Of a stretch of 64,000 bases of DNA, positions 42,708-53,656 are shown piece after piece. Every line of letters begins with the position of its first letter. Position 1 is the first letter of the stretch. The stretch is taken from the NCBI GenBank assembly GCA_015179125.1, contig WHVA01000472.1, positions 24,763 through 88,762 on the forward strand, given 5' to 3'. The notes beneath the pieces were generated by a model. It saw nothing but the letters and a program-made list of their open reading frames with translations. It made no database searches and was not told the DNA's origin. The position numbers and the translations under genes are program-made. The stretch comes from Gautieria morchelliformis. Taxonomy: Eukaryota > Basidiomycota > Agaricomycetes > Gomphales > Gomphaceae.

Positions 42708-43913
42708 CTAAAAACCCATTCCTTCCTCTTGGACAGGGGCTTCCACCTTCTGTTTGCGTTCCTCTATCGCTGCTGCTACAGATTTAGAGACAATTGCTGC
42801 AATGTCTGCCTCTGTGAGGTTTGCACGGATTTGTGGCTTGTCAGGACAGTCTGGTGAAATGTGACCAGGTCTCTTACAGTTGTAGCAGGTCCGTGTTTTG
42901 GTGCGGCGGCGGGATGAGTCAATGTCCATAGGTGTCGCATTACTGGGTGGTGCTGTGACAACAGGAGCCGTAGCAGGAGTGTGGAGTGGTCGGGCAGGAG
43001 GAGGGTGATTAGAGACATGAGGTGTCTGTGCCTTCCTGACCTCTAACAGACGGCGATGATTGCGGTCAATCTGACAGGCTGCTTCCTTCCAGGCTTTGAG
43101 GTTGGATGGAAGAAAGGGCTGGGCGTGGATCTTATCAAGGATACCTGCTGGAAGGCCACGAGCATAAGCATCCTCGAGTGCCTCATCATTAAAGCCTGTC
43201 CTGCCTGCCAGGATCTCAAATTGAGCCATGTATTCATCTGCCGACATTCCTGACGCCATCCTAAGGTCATGCAGTTTAGTGCGAGCCGTTCTGGCACGAT
43301 CTGGGTCACCAAAGGCCTCCTCCACACGTTTAATGAACCCCTCCAGAGTGGATATAGAGGAGGTGCCATCAATGACAGCCTGTGTCTCGTTGTGTGCCCA
43401 TATCTCCGCAGAGCCTCCTGTCATGAAGGAAAGAGCATATAGGATCTTTGTGCGCTCATCTGGGAAGGATGCCGGCTGGACAGCGATGGACAATCTGATA
43501 GACCTGATAAACCCTTCAGTCTCTGCACGGTCTCCATTGAACTTCTCCGGTTCCGCTGCTTTGATAGAGTGAGTAGATGGAGGGACACTGTGAGGTACTG
43601 AGGGCGCAAGGGCTTGAGCAGCAGCAACAGCAGCGTTGGTGGCAGCATTGGCTAAGTGGTCGTGAACGTTAGCAATCTGATTGTGCAGTTCCTGATTCTG
43701 CAGTTGAAGTTGCTGCAGCTGCTGTGCTTGGCTGGAAAGGAGGCCTCGAAGAAATGGCCCATGGTCACCCAGGGCGTCCCAGTATGCGTCTGGGAGTTGG
43801 TCTGCCATAGGCTGAGATGAAGGCTGGTTAAGAAAAGTGTGTGGGGTCGTCCTATGAGCTTGATAATGCCGCAACTGCTTTGCAGCCGTCTTTTCCCCCA
43901 CCTCGTGCGGCAC
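42708..43913 (-). CDS. Ty3 gag of element 2
   Basis: 401 codons from the ATG at 43913. The Gag domain reads EPEKFNGDRAETEGFIRSIR and GFNDEALEDAYARGLP. The zinc knuckle is CYNCKRPGHISPDC. The N-terminal part is Gln/Leu-rich and probably helical. The stop TAG (42708-42710) is immediately preceded by a slippery heptamer G GGT TTT, and the pol frame is entered by a -1 shift at that point. This is how Gag-Pol would be made. Confidence 0.88.
   Translation of the reverse strand: MPHEVGEKTAAKQLRHYQAHRTTPHTFLNQPSSQPMADQLPDAYWDALGDHGPFLRGLLSSQAQQLQQLQLQNQELHNQIANVHDHLANAATNAAVAAAQALAPSVPHSVPPSTHSIKAAEPEKFNGDRAETEGFIRSIRLSIAVQPASFPDERTKILYALSFMTGGSAEIWAHNETQAVIDGTSSISTLEGFIKRVEEAFGDPDRARTARTKLHDLRMASGMSADEYMAQFEILAGRTGFNDEALEDAYARGLPAGILDKIHAQPFLPSNLKAWKEAACQIDRNHRRLLEVRKAQTPHVSNHPPPARPLHTPATAPVVTAPPSNATPMDIDSSRRRTKTRTCYNCKRPGHISPDCPDKPQIRANLTEADIAAIVSKSVAAAIEERKQKVEAPVQEEGMGF
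42711..42717 (-). promoter_or_regulatory. Putative -1 ribosomal frameshift site, gag/pol of Ty3 element 2
   Basis: The - strand reads ATG GGT TTT TAG in the gag frame. G GGT TTT fits the X XXY YYZ slippery heptamer. Slipping back one base skips the TAG and continues TTA GGC CAG TCA into the pol frame, which is open there. I did not test for a downstream pseudoknot. Confidence 0.6.
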
Positions 43914-44109
43914 CTCAATTGGGTGCCATATCTAAGGCAAGTCTCCAATCTCCTTGTTGCGTTCATCTCATGTGCTAACACTCGCTGTTTACCTCTAGAC
44001 CATGAATATCCCATGCGTTCCTAGCAAGCCGCTCATGCAGGGGGGAGGGGTGATAAAAGTCAGTCACTATTGTTACTTTCCTTGTGATTCTGCTGATATA
44101 TTTTCTTGT

Positions 44110-44313
44110 TTGGACAGGTAAACATTAAGATGCTACATTTGGACGACAAGCAGATCGAAGAAATTCAACAACATTACGAGACGAACGCACATGTCTCTGA
44201 ACTATATTCCGACAATGTAAAATCTCAGCAAGCTGCCTGACATGTCCTGCGTGAACAGAGGCTTGATTTATGCAACTTAGCTGATCTTGGAAATGGTTGG
44301 AGTATACGGTGGG
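44110..44313 (+). pseudogene. MULE-type transposase, N-terminal part
   Basis: The + strand frame reads EEIQQHYETNAHVSELYSDN, a TGA stop, then HVLREQRLDLCNLADLGNGW and SIRW, breaking off at GTGGG (44309-44313) against an LTR. Joined across the 5-bp GTGGG to the flank at 37694 on the - strand, the frame continues SIRWATCGGTG. The two pieces are therefore halves of one gene split by the Ty3 insertion. An acceptor-like GGACAG stands just upstream. 43914-44109 carries nothing that I can name. Confidence 0.65.
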
Positions 44314-44639
44314 TGTCAGGGTTCATGCGTTTCCTTCCACAAGTTTCTATTTCCTTCCATGAGTTTCCGTCACCTTCCATCACATGTCACTTTCCATCAC
44401 TTTCCGTGACCTTCCATCACTTTCCATGACCTTCCATCACTTTCCGTAACCTTCTACAAGTTTCCGTCTCCCCTATTATGTAAGCCTTGCCAGCGCTATA
44501 AGACTGTAGCCCGTGTGGTGGCGTTTCCTCAGCTTGATCTCTGAGGATACCCACTGCACAGTTGGTCATTGTCCTAGTATTGGCTCTTATCTCCTTGAGT
44601 ATCTTTGGTTGTGGCTTCGTCATTAGTGTTGCCCTCACA
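44314..44639 (+). repeat. LTR of Ty3 element 2, in inverted orientation
   Basis: A 326-bp TG...CA repeat (TGTCAGGG...CCCTCACA) matching the LTR at 37700-38081 but reversed relative to it. The body is the TTCCATCACTTTCCGTGACC-type short repeat tract, then a GCTATAAGACTG box. The left flank is GTGGG, the complement of the CCCAC flank of the other LTR. The right flank (TTCAG) does not match. LTRs of one element should be direct repeats, so this end has been rearranged. Confidence 0.85.
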
Positions 44640-44779
44640 TTCAGAACCTGCTCCCAGATGTTTTCATCAGAGGGATTGTATGGGATCCTGCTTTGCCGGT
44701 CAAATAGGAGAACTTCCATGTATTTTCGAAATAGTGACCTTAAAATATAGCATACTGGTATTGCTATCATTGGGGATGA

Positions 44780-45720
44780 ACTATTTAAACTTCCTCTAAT
44801 TTCCTACCATTTTTTCGCCATTTTTAATGAAGTCTTTGGCTCAAAACACTTCAATTCTGTTGCAGCAGAGTTATGAATCCACATGTATCCACAACTCTGC
44901 TTATTCAAACTCCGACGCGCGCGAGCCCGAACTCGAGCCTGTGGACACTTACGCACCCACAAACTCTGGCCAACCTACCTGTTCGGACTCAGCACTCTGG
45001 AAATAGCAATTTATTCCCAAGCCTCCACAACACAGTTTGTGCAATACAAACTCAGCCCAACCTATGCTAGCATAGCAACAAGGCTATGCTAGGCTGTGCT
45101 GTGCCATGACTACACTTCTAAAATAGAATTAGGGTCATGACTCACTGCCAAGCTGAAGTATTATTGGTCCAAAGTCTTGTGACTTGGGAAATGACTCCTG
45201 CATGACTCAGAGCCTGGCTCGGCACCTGACTCATGCTTGGACTCTGGCGTATCATTGGCTGAGGGGCCGCTTACCAATGAAAGGCTGTGTTGAGCTAATC
45301 CTCTTTAAGAATAAGGGTGTATCTTATTCTTAGACGTGACTCATGCCTGACTCACTACCCCATTTCTGCATGACTCACCCCCTAATCATGGGCTGCGATT
45401 GGTCAACACGAGTTCTGACTCATTACCCTTTTTCACTCTGACTCACTACCCCATTTCTGTGTGACTCAGTGCATGACTCACTCCCTAATCCTGAACCGCG
45501 ATTGGCCAACACATGCTCTGACTCACTACCCTTTTTCTCTCTGACTCACTACCCCATTTCTGTGTGACTCAGTGCATGACTCACACCCTATTCGTGGACT
45601 GTGATTGGCCAACACATGCTCTGACTCACTACCCTTTTTCTCAATGACTCACTACCCTATTTCTTCGTGACTCATTCTAGTCTATTAATAGATAGTTGAT
45701 ACAATATAAAAGGAGGCCTT
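44780..45720 (+). repeat. Left arm of a diverged large inverted repeat, LTR-like
   Basis: Several blocks recur in reverse in 46420-47203: TTTGGCTCAAAAC, TCAAACTCCGAC, the CTATGCTAGGCTGTGC-type stretch, CTATTAATAGATAG and an 18-bp perfect block, ACAATATAAAAGGAGGCC (about 45703-45720 versus 46426-46443). The TATAAAAGG box of each arm points to the centre. It may be a pair of related solo LTRs or a non-coding retroelement. No ORF of substance is present. Confidence 0.55.
45138..45674. repeat. Cluster of 17 TGACTCA sites
   Basis: I counted 17 exact TGACTCA heptamers in 537 bp, within degenerate repeats of about 117 bp that also carry GATTGGCCAACACATGCTC. TGACTCA is the consensus for bZIP proteins of the Gcn4/AP-1 type, and ATTGG is the CCAAT-box core. 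The array lies just upstream of a TATAAAAGG box at about 45707. Confidence 0.75.
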
Positions 45721-46419
45721 ACTGCCCACCTTTCATCAGCCAATACATCATCATCTACTATCCACGTACCTCGTGTGACTTGCCAAGCTTGCACAGCTTA
45801 CTAAGCTGCTAGCCCCAGCTAGGGTTATTACACTTACTTAGTGTATTAATTCTCAGTTAAGTAGTTGTGTTTCTACTTAGCCACCCAGACTAACACTCCA
45901 GGTGAAATTCTGCAGAGTGAGTCTGACAATCAATTTCCTTGTCAATTAGCTCTCCAATACCCGAGATGAACTGATCAGTGACTTTCCTGTTCAGTGACTT
46001 TCACAAGTCACTTCTTAAACCCTAGTCGCTCGTTTATTGCAGTGCATTGACGTTAATCGGGTCAGTCCACTTACAAACTCTCCTGTGAAGCCATTCCTAT
46101 CTTTTTGGAATACTTGGACCCTGATAGTCGTCCTCGCACCTACAGACTTTTAGTTTATTGTTCAGTGCTGCTAAGAAACGTATTGCCTTCCATCCATATT
46201 AACTTGGACTAGTTTTTACGCGGATTGCAACCAAGATACAAATATTAAATTATTTCCGGAGTTGTGCTGTAGCATTGTTTAATATTCTTTGAGTTTCGTA
46301 TACGACACGTTCTGATAGACCAAAGTGTTAGCTCTGACACCAAAGTCTTGAAGGGTTCCAAAACAGTCACATGTAGGATAGAAGCAGTAGATTGCTAGAT
46401 TGGATGATTCCTAGGGGGT

Positions 46420-47203
46420 CAGAATGGCCTCCTTTTATATTGTAAATTACACAGGATTATGTAAAATGGGGAGCTTCTATCTATTAGGCGAGTGATGTCA
46501 TAAGTAAATATTTGCGCAGCTAAAACACACCCTTGTAACTATAGTGGTGTGTTTGTGCAAGGAAATTAAGAATAGCTAGCCAATTACCTTCCCTGATTTG
46601 CACTGCTCAGCATAGCCTTACATAGCCCTGCATAGCCCTGCACAGCCCTATGACATCAAGGGTCCTATTTCAGGGGTTGTAGCATTGAGCTTGGAGGCTC
46701 ATTGTCCAATAGGATTGATTGAATATACACCCTAGTTTGGGCTCTGCATATCATTGGGCAGTCTTGCACACAGCCTTACACAGCCATGGTTGCTATAAAG
46801 CAAGTCATGTGTCTGCTGGGTTTGAACTATATTTAAGTGTACAGGCTTGTGTAAGCTGCACCGGATATTCCCAATCTCACCAGCTGAGATTGAAAGAGCC
46901 AAAGTGTCGGAGTTGTGGGTGTTTGAGGACGTGCGGCTCTGAATTAGCGCGTTCGAGGATCGCTCCGGTCGGAGTTTGAAATTGAGCGCCAATGACAAAG
47001 TTATGGACTCTCATGGGTTCATAGCCTTTGTCAAGCACAGTAAAGCAGTTTTGAGCCAAGGAGGTCAGAATAATTGGCGAAAAAATGCAAGAAAATTCAA
47101 GAAATATTCTAAATACAGTTCCCCATCAAAGCTGCATGTATTGGCTGATGTTAAGATGGGAAAAAGGTTTTTTACAGACTTTTTAATGCTTTTTTCGAGA
47201 TTT
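46420..47203 (-). repeat. Right arm of the diverged inverted repeat
   Basis: This is the reverse partner of 44780-45720. On the - strand a TATAAAAGG box (about 46430-46438) is followed about 90 bp later by TGGTGTCAGAGC (about 46329-46340), which resembles a tRNA-Met primer-binding site. That would fit an LTR followed by a retroelement leader. The spacer 45721-46419 has no ORF of note. Its right edge truncates the copia pol relic at about 47204-47230. Confidence 0.45.
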
Positions 47204-50200
47204 TTAGACTAGAAAGATGGTTCCTACACAGACACAAACCTTCCCAGAGGAGTTCGGTGCATGGTATCCAGGGGGTTGAGACATGTATATCATCTCTTTA
47301 TCAGTGAGTTCCCCATTTAAGTATGCACCTTTGATGTCGATCTGATGCAGCTCCATATCTTTTGCAGCAGCTAATGCGAGTACTGTCCGAATGGCCAACT
47401 TAGCGACAGGGGCAAAGGTATCGAAATAATCGACACCAGGTACCTGGAAAAACCCTGTGCGACAAGTCAAGCTTTATACCGAACTATGTTCCCAGTGGCA
47501 TCTTTCTTCGCATGAAATACCCATTTGGAGCCGACAATATTGGCTCCTTGTGGGGCATTGGTAAGCTCCCAGGTTCCAGCATCGCGCAGTACACCTAACT
47601 CTTCTTGGATCGCTTGTTCCCATAGGTGCCAGTCTGGGCGGCGTCTAGCCTCTGCTAAAGATCGTGGTTCAATTGCTTCGACTTCGCTGGTTTCTGCCAC
47701 GAGTGCGTATTCATCAAGTTCTTCTGTTAACATCATCCAGTCCGCTATTCCCTCCCCCTCAAGTACTTCCGCAGGAGACTGCAGCTGTATCCCTTTAGGT
47801 ACAGCGGGGTCTGATGGGCAGTTCGAAGAGGTACTGTGCCCTTCCAGAATGTCATGGATACACTGACTAGGTTTGCATATTTGTTTTGCAGGTGCATCGT
47901 CCTCCATGTCAGAAGGGTTGTCAATGGGCAGTGACGGGCCAGAGTCGAGTGGTGCAGCTTGTGGCTTAGCAGGTGGGGTGACTATTTTAGGAATGGCAGA
48001 TGTCGTTTCGGTAAGTTGCCATTCCTCCCCCTTGAGATGAGCAGCTGACGTGATGGTGTTATCAAGGTAAATGTTCCGCTCGACAGTGACTGTTTTCTTG
48101 TCAGGCCAGTAGATTCGGGAGCCTTTGCTCCGTTCATCAATGCCCAACCAGTGCCCCTCAAGTACATGTCCTCCGAGCTTATCACCTGTTTCGGTACGTA
48201 CCCATACCCTTTCACCCCATTCGCGTACTTGCCTCAAGTCAGGTTTATTGCCAAAAACCACCTTGTAAGGGGTTTTTCCTTCGACGGCCTTGGTGGATGT
48301 ACGGTTCATCAGCCAAACTACGTGTCATGCTGCTTCACCCCACAGGAACTTTGGGAGGCCGCTTGCGTGCAACAAGGCACGGATTCGTTCCATGATCATG
48401 CGGTTGCGGCGTTCAGCAACTCTATTGTGCTGAGGGGTATCATGCACGGTAAGTTTTTGCACAGTGCCCTTTGACTTGAGGTAAAGCTCAAAAGCTTTCC
48501 CTAAGTATTCACCACCTCGATCGGAGTGAAGGGTTTTGATGTGAGCGTTCAGCTATGTGCTACACCAGGTATCGTATTCCTTGTATGCGGTGAGGGCTTC
48601 ATCCTTCATGCGCAACAGGTATAGGTGAGTTAGCCAAGACATATCATCGGTGAACGTGACATAATAGCGCTTTCCAGCTTTTGTTGTAACTGGGGCAGGC
48701 CCCATAAATCACTGTGTACTTTGTCTCCAAAATTGGAGGCACGGCTGCCTTGTCTGGTCTTTGGGACAGGCTTGGGAGTAGCCTTCGCATATACACAGGA
48801 TTCGCAAAAAAAGTGGTCCCCTGATGGCGACACCTCAAGCTTGACTCCGGTCACAAAACCTTTTGCAACAAGTCGTTTAGCTGTTTCCGGTGATATATGG
48901 CCCATATGACGATGGAACTGGTCCAAGGTGAGTACTTCTGCAGCAGCGTTGGCAGTGTCTGACTCATGTGAGACATGGTACAGACCATGTCCTGTTTTCA
49001 GGACTGCACCAACCTGCTTCCTGTTTTGCTCACGTATAATACATTTGCCATCGGCAAATGTCACTGCAAAACCAGCATCGTCGAGTCATCCTACCGACGC
49101 GAGCGTGTAACCCACATCAGGTGAGTACAAGACTTCGGTGAGCTTGAGCTGGGAGACATCAACACCATTTGGTATGTCAACAATCATTTCACCCATTCCA
49201 ACTGCTTTAAAACTCTGTGTATTTGCAGCTTGGAGTGACTTGGGGAGAAATATTGACGAAGTTTTGGACTGCATCGCGGTAGGGTGTGATGTGCCGTGTA
49301 CAACCTGAGTCATAGACTTCGACACAGGTCTGGTTCCCTGGTTCCACGCTGTCATTAACTTGAACAGCTTGGGCATTGTCTGGCTCTGTGACTGCTGCAT
49401 CATCGCAGATGTTGATAAACGGGTCTAGTTCGCTTTCATCAACATTATCCTGCACCTCGACATCGACGTCACTTCCAGCATCATCGCCTACTTCAGAAAA
49501 CCAATCAACGGTGAATTCTCCGTCATCCGAATCTGACCCATAATTTGACAGTAGTGCAGGGAGCTCATTCTCTGAGTCGAATTCAGCGAAAAAGGCACCC
49601 TCGTATTCTGAGTCAGATTCGACAGCGGCGTTTGCAAAGCCACTCTTGTGTTGTGAGTCGTTTTTCTTGTCTCCAGCAACTCGTGCAGGTTTAGGACATT
49701 TATTGTTGTATTTTCCCTTATCGCCGCAGTTCCAGCATGCTCCTTTAGGTTTGCGTTCAAATCGTTTACCCTTTCCGTTAGCTGACACGGACATGGCCTC
49801 GTCCTTCTCATCAGCCTTTCCGCTAGTATGCCCGGGACGTCGTGACTTGTGAGCTACATGGCATTCGTATTCTTCGGAGACCAACACGATGAGCTCATCA
49901 GGATCGATGGTCTTGGTAGAGCTGTACAGCCTAGCACCTGCTAGCAAATTTGACGCAAAGGCTGAAAGGTGAGGTGGAAGGGATTTTATGATTGTAGAAC
50001 GGTAGTCCTTTTCGTCGATGTCTACACCGAACGTGGATAACTCCTCCTTTTTGACACGTAGGCCGTCAAGAAATTAACGAACATTCGATTTATCATGGCA
50101 CCTGGACTCCATGAAATGGGAGCGCAGGTCTGCTTGTGCGAATGCGCCTTTCGAAGAGAACTCTTTTACGATGAGTTCCCATCAATCTTGGAGGGACGGT

Positions 50201-50540
50201 TTGCCATGGATGTGAATGAGAGTGGAATCAGGAATGCGGTGAGTAAGCAAAGATTTTGCTGTTCGATCCTCCTTGACCCATTAGCAAGGGCCTCCTCTTC
50301 ATCGGCTGTGGGTGGTGTACTAACAACCAGCTGCGTGGCCGTGCCATCGAAGTGTCCCCACAGGCCTTGGCCTCGACAGTGTCTTGGAAACGCATGGAGA
50401 ATGCAGTCCAGTTGAGGCCGTTGGACATAAGTTTTGGGACAGAGGATGGGAGGAGATCTGTAGTGGTAAGAGCAGTGGTGGTAGACATAGTTGAAAGGAG
50501 TGAGGAGCAGGTTCAAGTTTGGTGTGCGGGGGCCCAATAA
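47204..50540 (-). pseudogene. Ty1/copia element, decayed gag-pol
   Basis: The order on the - strand is: N-terminal gag (about 50490-50166), gag zinc knuckle (CWNCGDKGKYNNKC, in which the usual His is Lys), protease core VYDSGCTRHI (about 49290), GAG-pre-integrase zinc module (FHRHMGHIS ... FCESCVYAKA), integrase start KVHSDLWG, DDE region with HSDRGGEYLGKAF and HNRVAERRNR, and reverse transcriptase up to DIKGAYLNGELTDKEMIYMS. Stops and frameshifts occur at several places (near 48540, 48700, 49085, 49210, 47467 and 50080). The reverse transcriptase is cut before the catalytic YVDD, so RNase H and the 3' LTR are missing. Confidence 0.88.
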
Positions 50541-50568
50541 CCTGTAGAGATAACTAATGCTGATACAA

Positions 50569-50887
50569 CGTTCTCAGTGTTTGAGCGCGTAAGTCAAACG
50601 ACTGTTTATATTCACCTGATACAACGTTCTACGGTGTACAGGTGAGCCATGAGAATGATACATGAGACTAACTAATATCTTACCTCAGTGTTTGAGCGCG
50701 TAAGTCAAACGACTGAGGAAAAAGAAAGAGCGGGAGCACTACTACTTATAGTCTAATGGTTATAGATCGAATAAAGAGGCGAACAAAGAAATGTCTTGCC
50801 TTCACACAAGACGCATACAACTCCATATAAGGAAACTGATCACGTGATGACACCACTTTTGGTTATCACGCGTTTGCGTATCCAACA
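50569..50887 (-). repeat. Probable 5' LTR of the decayed copia element
   Basis: On the - strand the sequence starts TGTTGGATACGC at 50887 and contains an imperfectly palindromic 30-bp block (CAGTCGTTTGAC...CAAACACTG) twice, about 113 bp apart. It leads to GGTTATTGGGCCC just before gag, a leader commonly seen in basidiomycete copia elements. The inner border is uncertain because no partner LTR is available. Confidence 0.5.
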
Positions 50888-52713
50888 AAGGTTTCTTTAG
50901 ATTATTGTAACAGAGATGTATTCTCACAACTTTTCCTGTGTGAGTAGCTAAGAATCAATTTAATTATGTCGTGATGTATGTGCCTTCTGGGACAAGTGAC
51001 AAATGGCTTGTGAGGCACATAGTTGAACCATTCACTCAAGAATAATTTAAAAAAAATTATAACAATGACCTGTAGTATGTTTTAAAGTGATTCCATAAGT
51101 TACTTTGCTGCTCGGTGACCGGTGGGCGCAGCACCAGGCACTTTTCCAGACGACAGTGATGACAGTTCATTACATCACGTGACTTTAAGCACGCTCGCGT
51201 TTTAAATGGACATCGACATATGCTGGGGAGATATCTGTCAAGATTGGTTTTTAGGCGTTAATATCGTGTATTAGTGAACACAACGAATGCCCGAATAACT
51301 TGTGCGAAGAGGTATGCCGTTCGGCGAATAAGTGAACCGATGAATATTCATGAAACAAAGGGGTTGCCCGAACGGGGCTCGCCCTGTCTACAGTCGTAGC
51401 GAAACAGCTCGCAGCACTTGACGATGCAACGTGCAAGATATTGCGGAAGGGCTGTCTAAGTTTCGACAGTCCCTTCGCTGGCGAAGGTGCTCCTTAGGAG
51501 CCCTTTGCCAACAGCACAGAAAGTAGTTCGAAGGCTAAGGTAACGAAGATGAAGTATGAGAACTCACCAGTGATGCTTAAGTCCTTGGCTGGTCGAAGAT
51601 AGAAGTCTCAAGGAGAGGCTCAAGACGATGATCACAGCGAGGTCAAGTTTGTACAAGATGGATGACGTATGATAATTGAACTGGGGAACATACATGCGAA
51701 TGTAAACTACTTATATCGAATGCTCGCAAGGTATTAGCGAATAGGAAAGAGGCCGTCGTGAGTTAGGACCGGATCGGGGTGTGCAGTCATGATACTAAGG
51801 AGATGGAATAAACATACAATAGAGTGAGGGAAGAATGCGAACATGAAATGACGGAGAGTAGAGGGGGCGAAAGCATTTATGGACAAAACCATGTCTTGGG
51901 ACCCGCATACATGCTACCCTGCACGGACTCTTCGCTTACTGGGTTGATCCCGCACGACCTATAGAAGGAACGCCCTGCGAACACACCTTGGCCATACGAA
52001 CACCCAATGGGGTTGGATTAAGAAGATGATGGGGCTAATGATGAACCATCATGCCGGGTGACTGGTATCAATCATATTTGATGGCGTGCCTGCTGGCGAA
52101 ATACGCGAGCAGCGAATAGCGGTTCGGAGGATGGGCGAACGACGAGTAGAGTGGATGTAGAGAAGGAGTGGTCGGTAGGTGCGGCGAACTCTGACGAAGA
52201 TGCTAGGGAGTGACGAGGGGGAACATGAAAGTAACGCGGTAGGAGAAATAAACCGGTCATGACAATATCCTGCTGTTATCATGCAAAGATGCTCTAGAGG
52301 ACAGGCTTGGGATCATATTCTCTCTCATCAGCTATTATTGTTTCTCTTCTCTTCTCCTTGCCTGAAGGTTTGAAACCATGCCTGTCAATTTATTCGTACC
52401 ACTACTATCATAGCGATCGAGCTGTCCCATTTCCTGCTAAAAATATTTAGGACATCTGGCCTACATTCCCAACTATAGAAGTCCTTAAAAATCAACGAGC
52501 GGCTGTCTGTAACGCGTTGACAAGTGAGATAGCACAATTGTGCCCGCCCCCACTATTCCCAATGGGATACAAGACAGCTGTTCAGTGATCAAGCAATTCT
52601 AACTAGTAGGGAGCTCAAGAGACATATGGTCTAGTAGATTGTTATAATGAGTGAAGCTGTAGAGAGTATGTGGCTGGTGGTAGAGGCGGCGGGAGACGGC
52701 CCCCCTAGCGCGG
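50888..52713 (+). repeat. Duplicated unit copy 1, interrupted by a solo LTR
   Basis: 50888-51235 and 52270-52713 together match 52835-53656 at high identity. The break is exactly filled by the element at 51236-52264 with its 5-bp duplication. Copy 1 lacks about 25 bp near 52338 compared with copy 2. The unit is non-coding, with a CACGTGAC site, a TTTTAAATGG box and a GC-rich hairpin at its right end. The type of element is unknown. Confidence 0.85.
51236..52264. repeat. Solo LTR, 1029 bp, with target-site duplication
   Basis: It starts TGTCA and ends TGACA (5-bp inverted ends) and is flanked on both sides by ATATC (51231-51235 and 52265-52269). The uninterrupted second copy of the host repeat has ATATC once at 53174-53178. 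The insertion is therefore exact. Length, TG...CA ends and 5-bp duplication indicate a solo LTR left by LTR-LTR recombination. No long ORF is present. Orientation cannot be set. Confidence 0.85.
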
Positions 52714-52797
52714 TAGGTTCGGCGCAAGCCTTGAAGCTCTGACTTCATCTCCAGAGGAGAGGCTTGTACCAAGATGCCGCGCTAGGGGGACCGTCTC
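52693..52797. repeat. GC-rich foldback at the end of repeat copy 1
   Basis: GAGACGGCCCCCCTAGCGCGG (52693-52713) pairs with CCGCGCTAGGGGGACCGTCTC (52777-52797) around a loop of about 63 bp. The loop itself has a second short inverted pair (CAAGCC/GGCTTG). In repeat copy 2 the same loop sequence follows GCGCGG in reverse orientation (53657-53740). Confidence 0.8.
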
Positions 52798-52834
52798 CTC
52801 ACGGTGCTGCGTCAGCCACAACACCTCTCGCATC

Positions 52835-53656
52835 AAGGTTTCTTTAGATTATCGTAACAGAGATGTATTCTGACAACTTGTCCTGTGTGAGTAGCTAAGA
52901 ATCATTTTAATTATGTCGTGATGTATGTGCCTTCTGGGACAAGTGACAAATGGCTTGTGAGGCATGTAGTTGAACCAGTCACTCAAGAATAATTTTAAAA
53001 AAATTATCACAATGACCTGTAGTATGTTTTAAAGTGATCCCATAAATTACTTTGCTGCTCGGTGACCGGTGGGCGCAGCACCGGGCACTTTTCCAGACGA
53101 CGGTGTTGACAGTTCGTTACGTCACGTGACTTTAAGCACGCTCGTGTTTTAAATGGACATCGACTTTGGGGAGATATCCTGCTGTTATCATGCAAAGATG
53201 TTCTAGAGGACAGGCTTGGGATCATATTCTCTCTCATCAGTCATCTGGGAGTCTCATATTCTGAGCTATTATTGTTTCTCTTCTCTCCTTCTTGCCCGAA
53301 GGTTTGAAACCGTGCCTGTCAATGACTCAATTTATTCGTACCACTACTATCATAACGATCGAGCTGTCCCATTTCCTGCTAAAAATATTTAGGACATCTG
53401 GCCTACATTCCCAACTATAGATGTCCTTAAAAATCAGCGAACAGCCATCTGTAACGCGTTGACAAGTGAGATAGCACAATTGTGCCCACCGCCACTATTC
53501 CCAATGGTATATAAGACAGTTACTCAGTGATTAAGCATTTCTAACTAGCTAGGGAGCTCAAAAGACATATGGTCTAGTAGATTGTTATAATGAGTGAAGC
53601 CGTAGAGAGTGTGTGGCTGGTGGTAGAGGCGGCGGGAGACGGCCCCCCTAGCGCGG
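52835..53656 (+). repeat. Duplicated unit copy 2, uninterrupted
   Basis: It is the intact partner of 50888-52713 without the solo LTR. It runs from AAGGTTTCTTTAG to the GCGCGG at the hairpin. No protein-coding frame of note is present. From 53741 to 54633 I see no gene, repeat or RNA that I can support. Confidence 0.85.

Noticed and set aside
44417-44770. 117-codon ORF on the - strand
   Set aside because: Two thirds of it is LTR sequence read backwards. The rest has no motif.
46329-46340. TGGTGTCAGAGC on the - strand as a definite primer-binding site
   Set aside because: It resembles one, but no matching downstream retroelement genes were found. Kept only as a remark.
50574-50717. The duplicated CAGTGTTTGAGCGCG block as a separate element
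   Set aside because: It lies inside the probable copia LTR and is better explained as an internal duplication.
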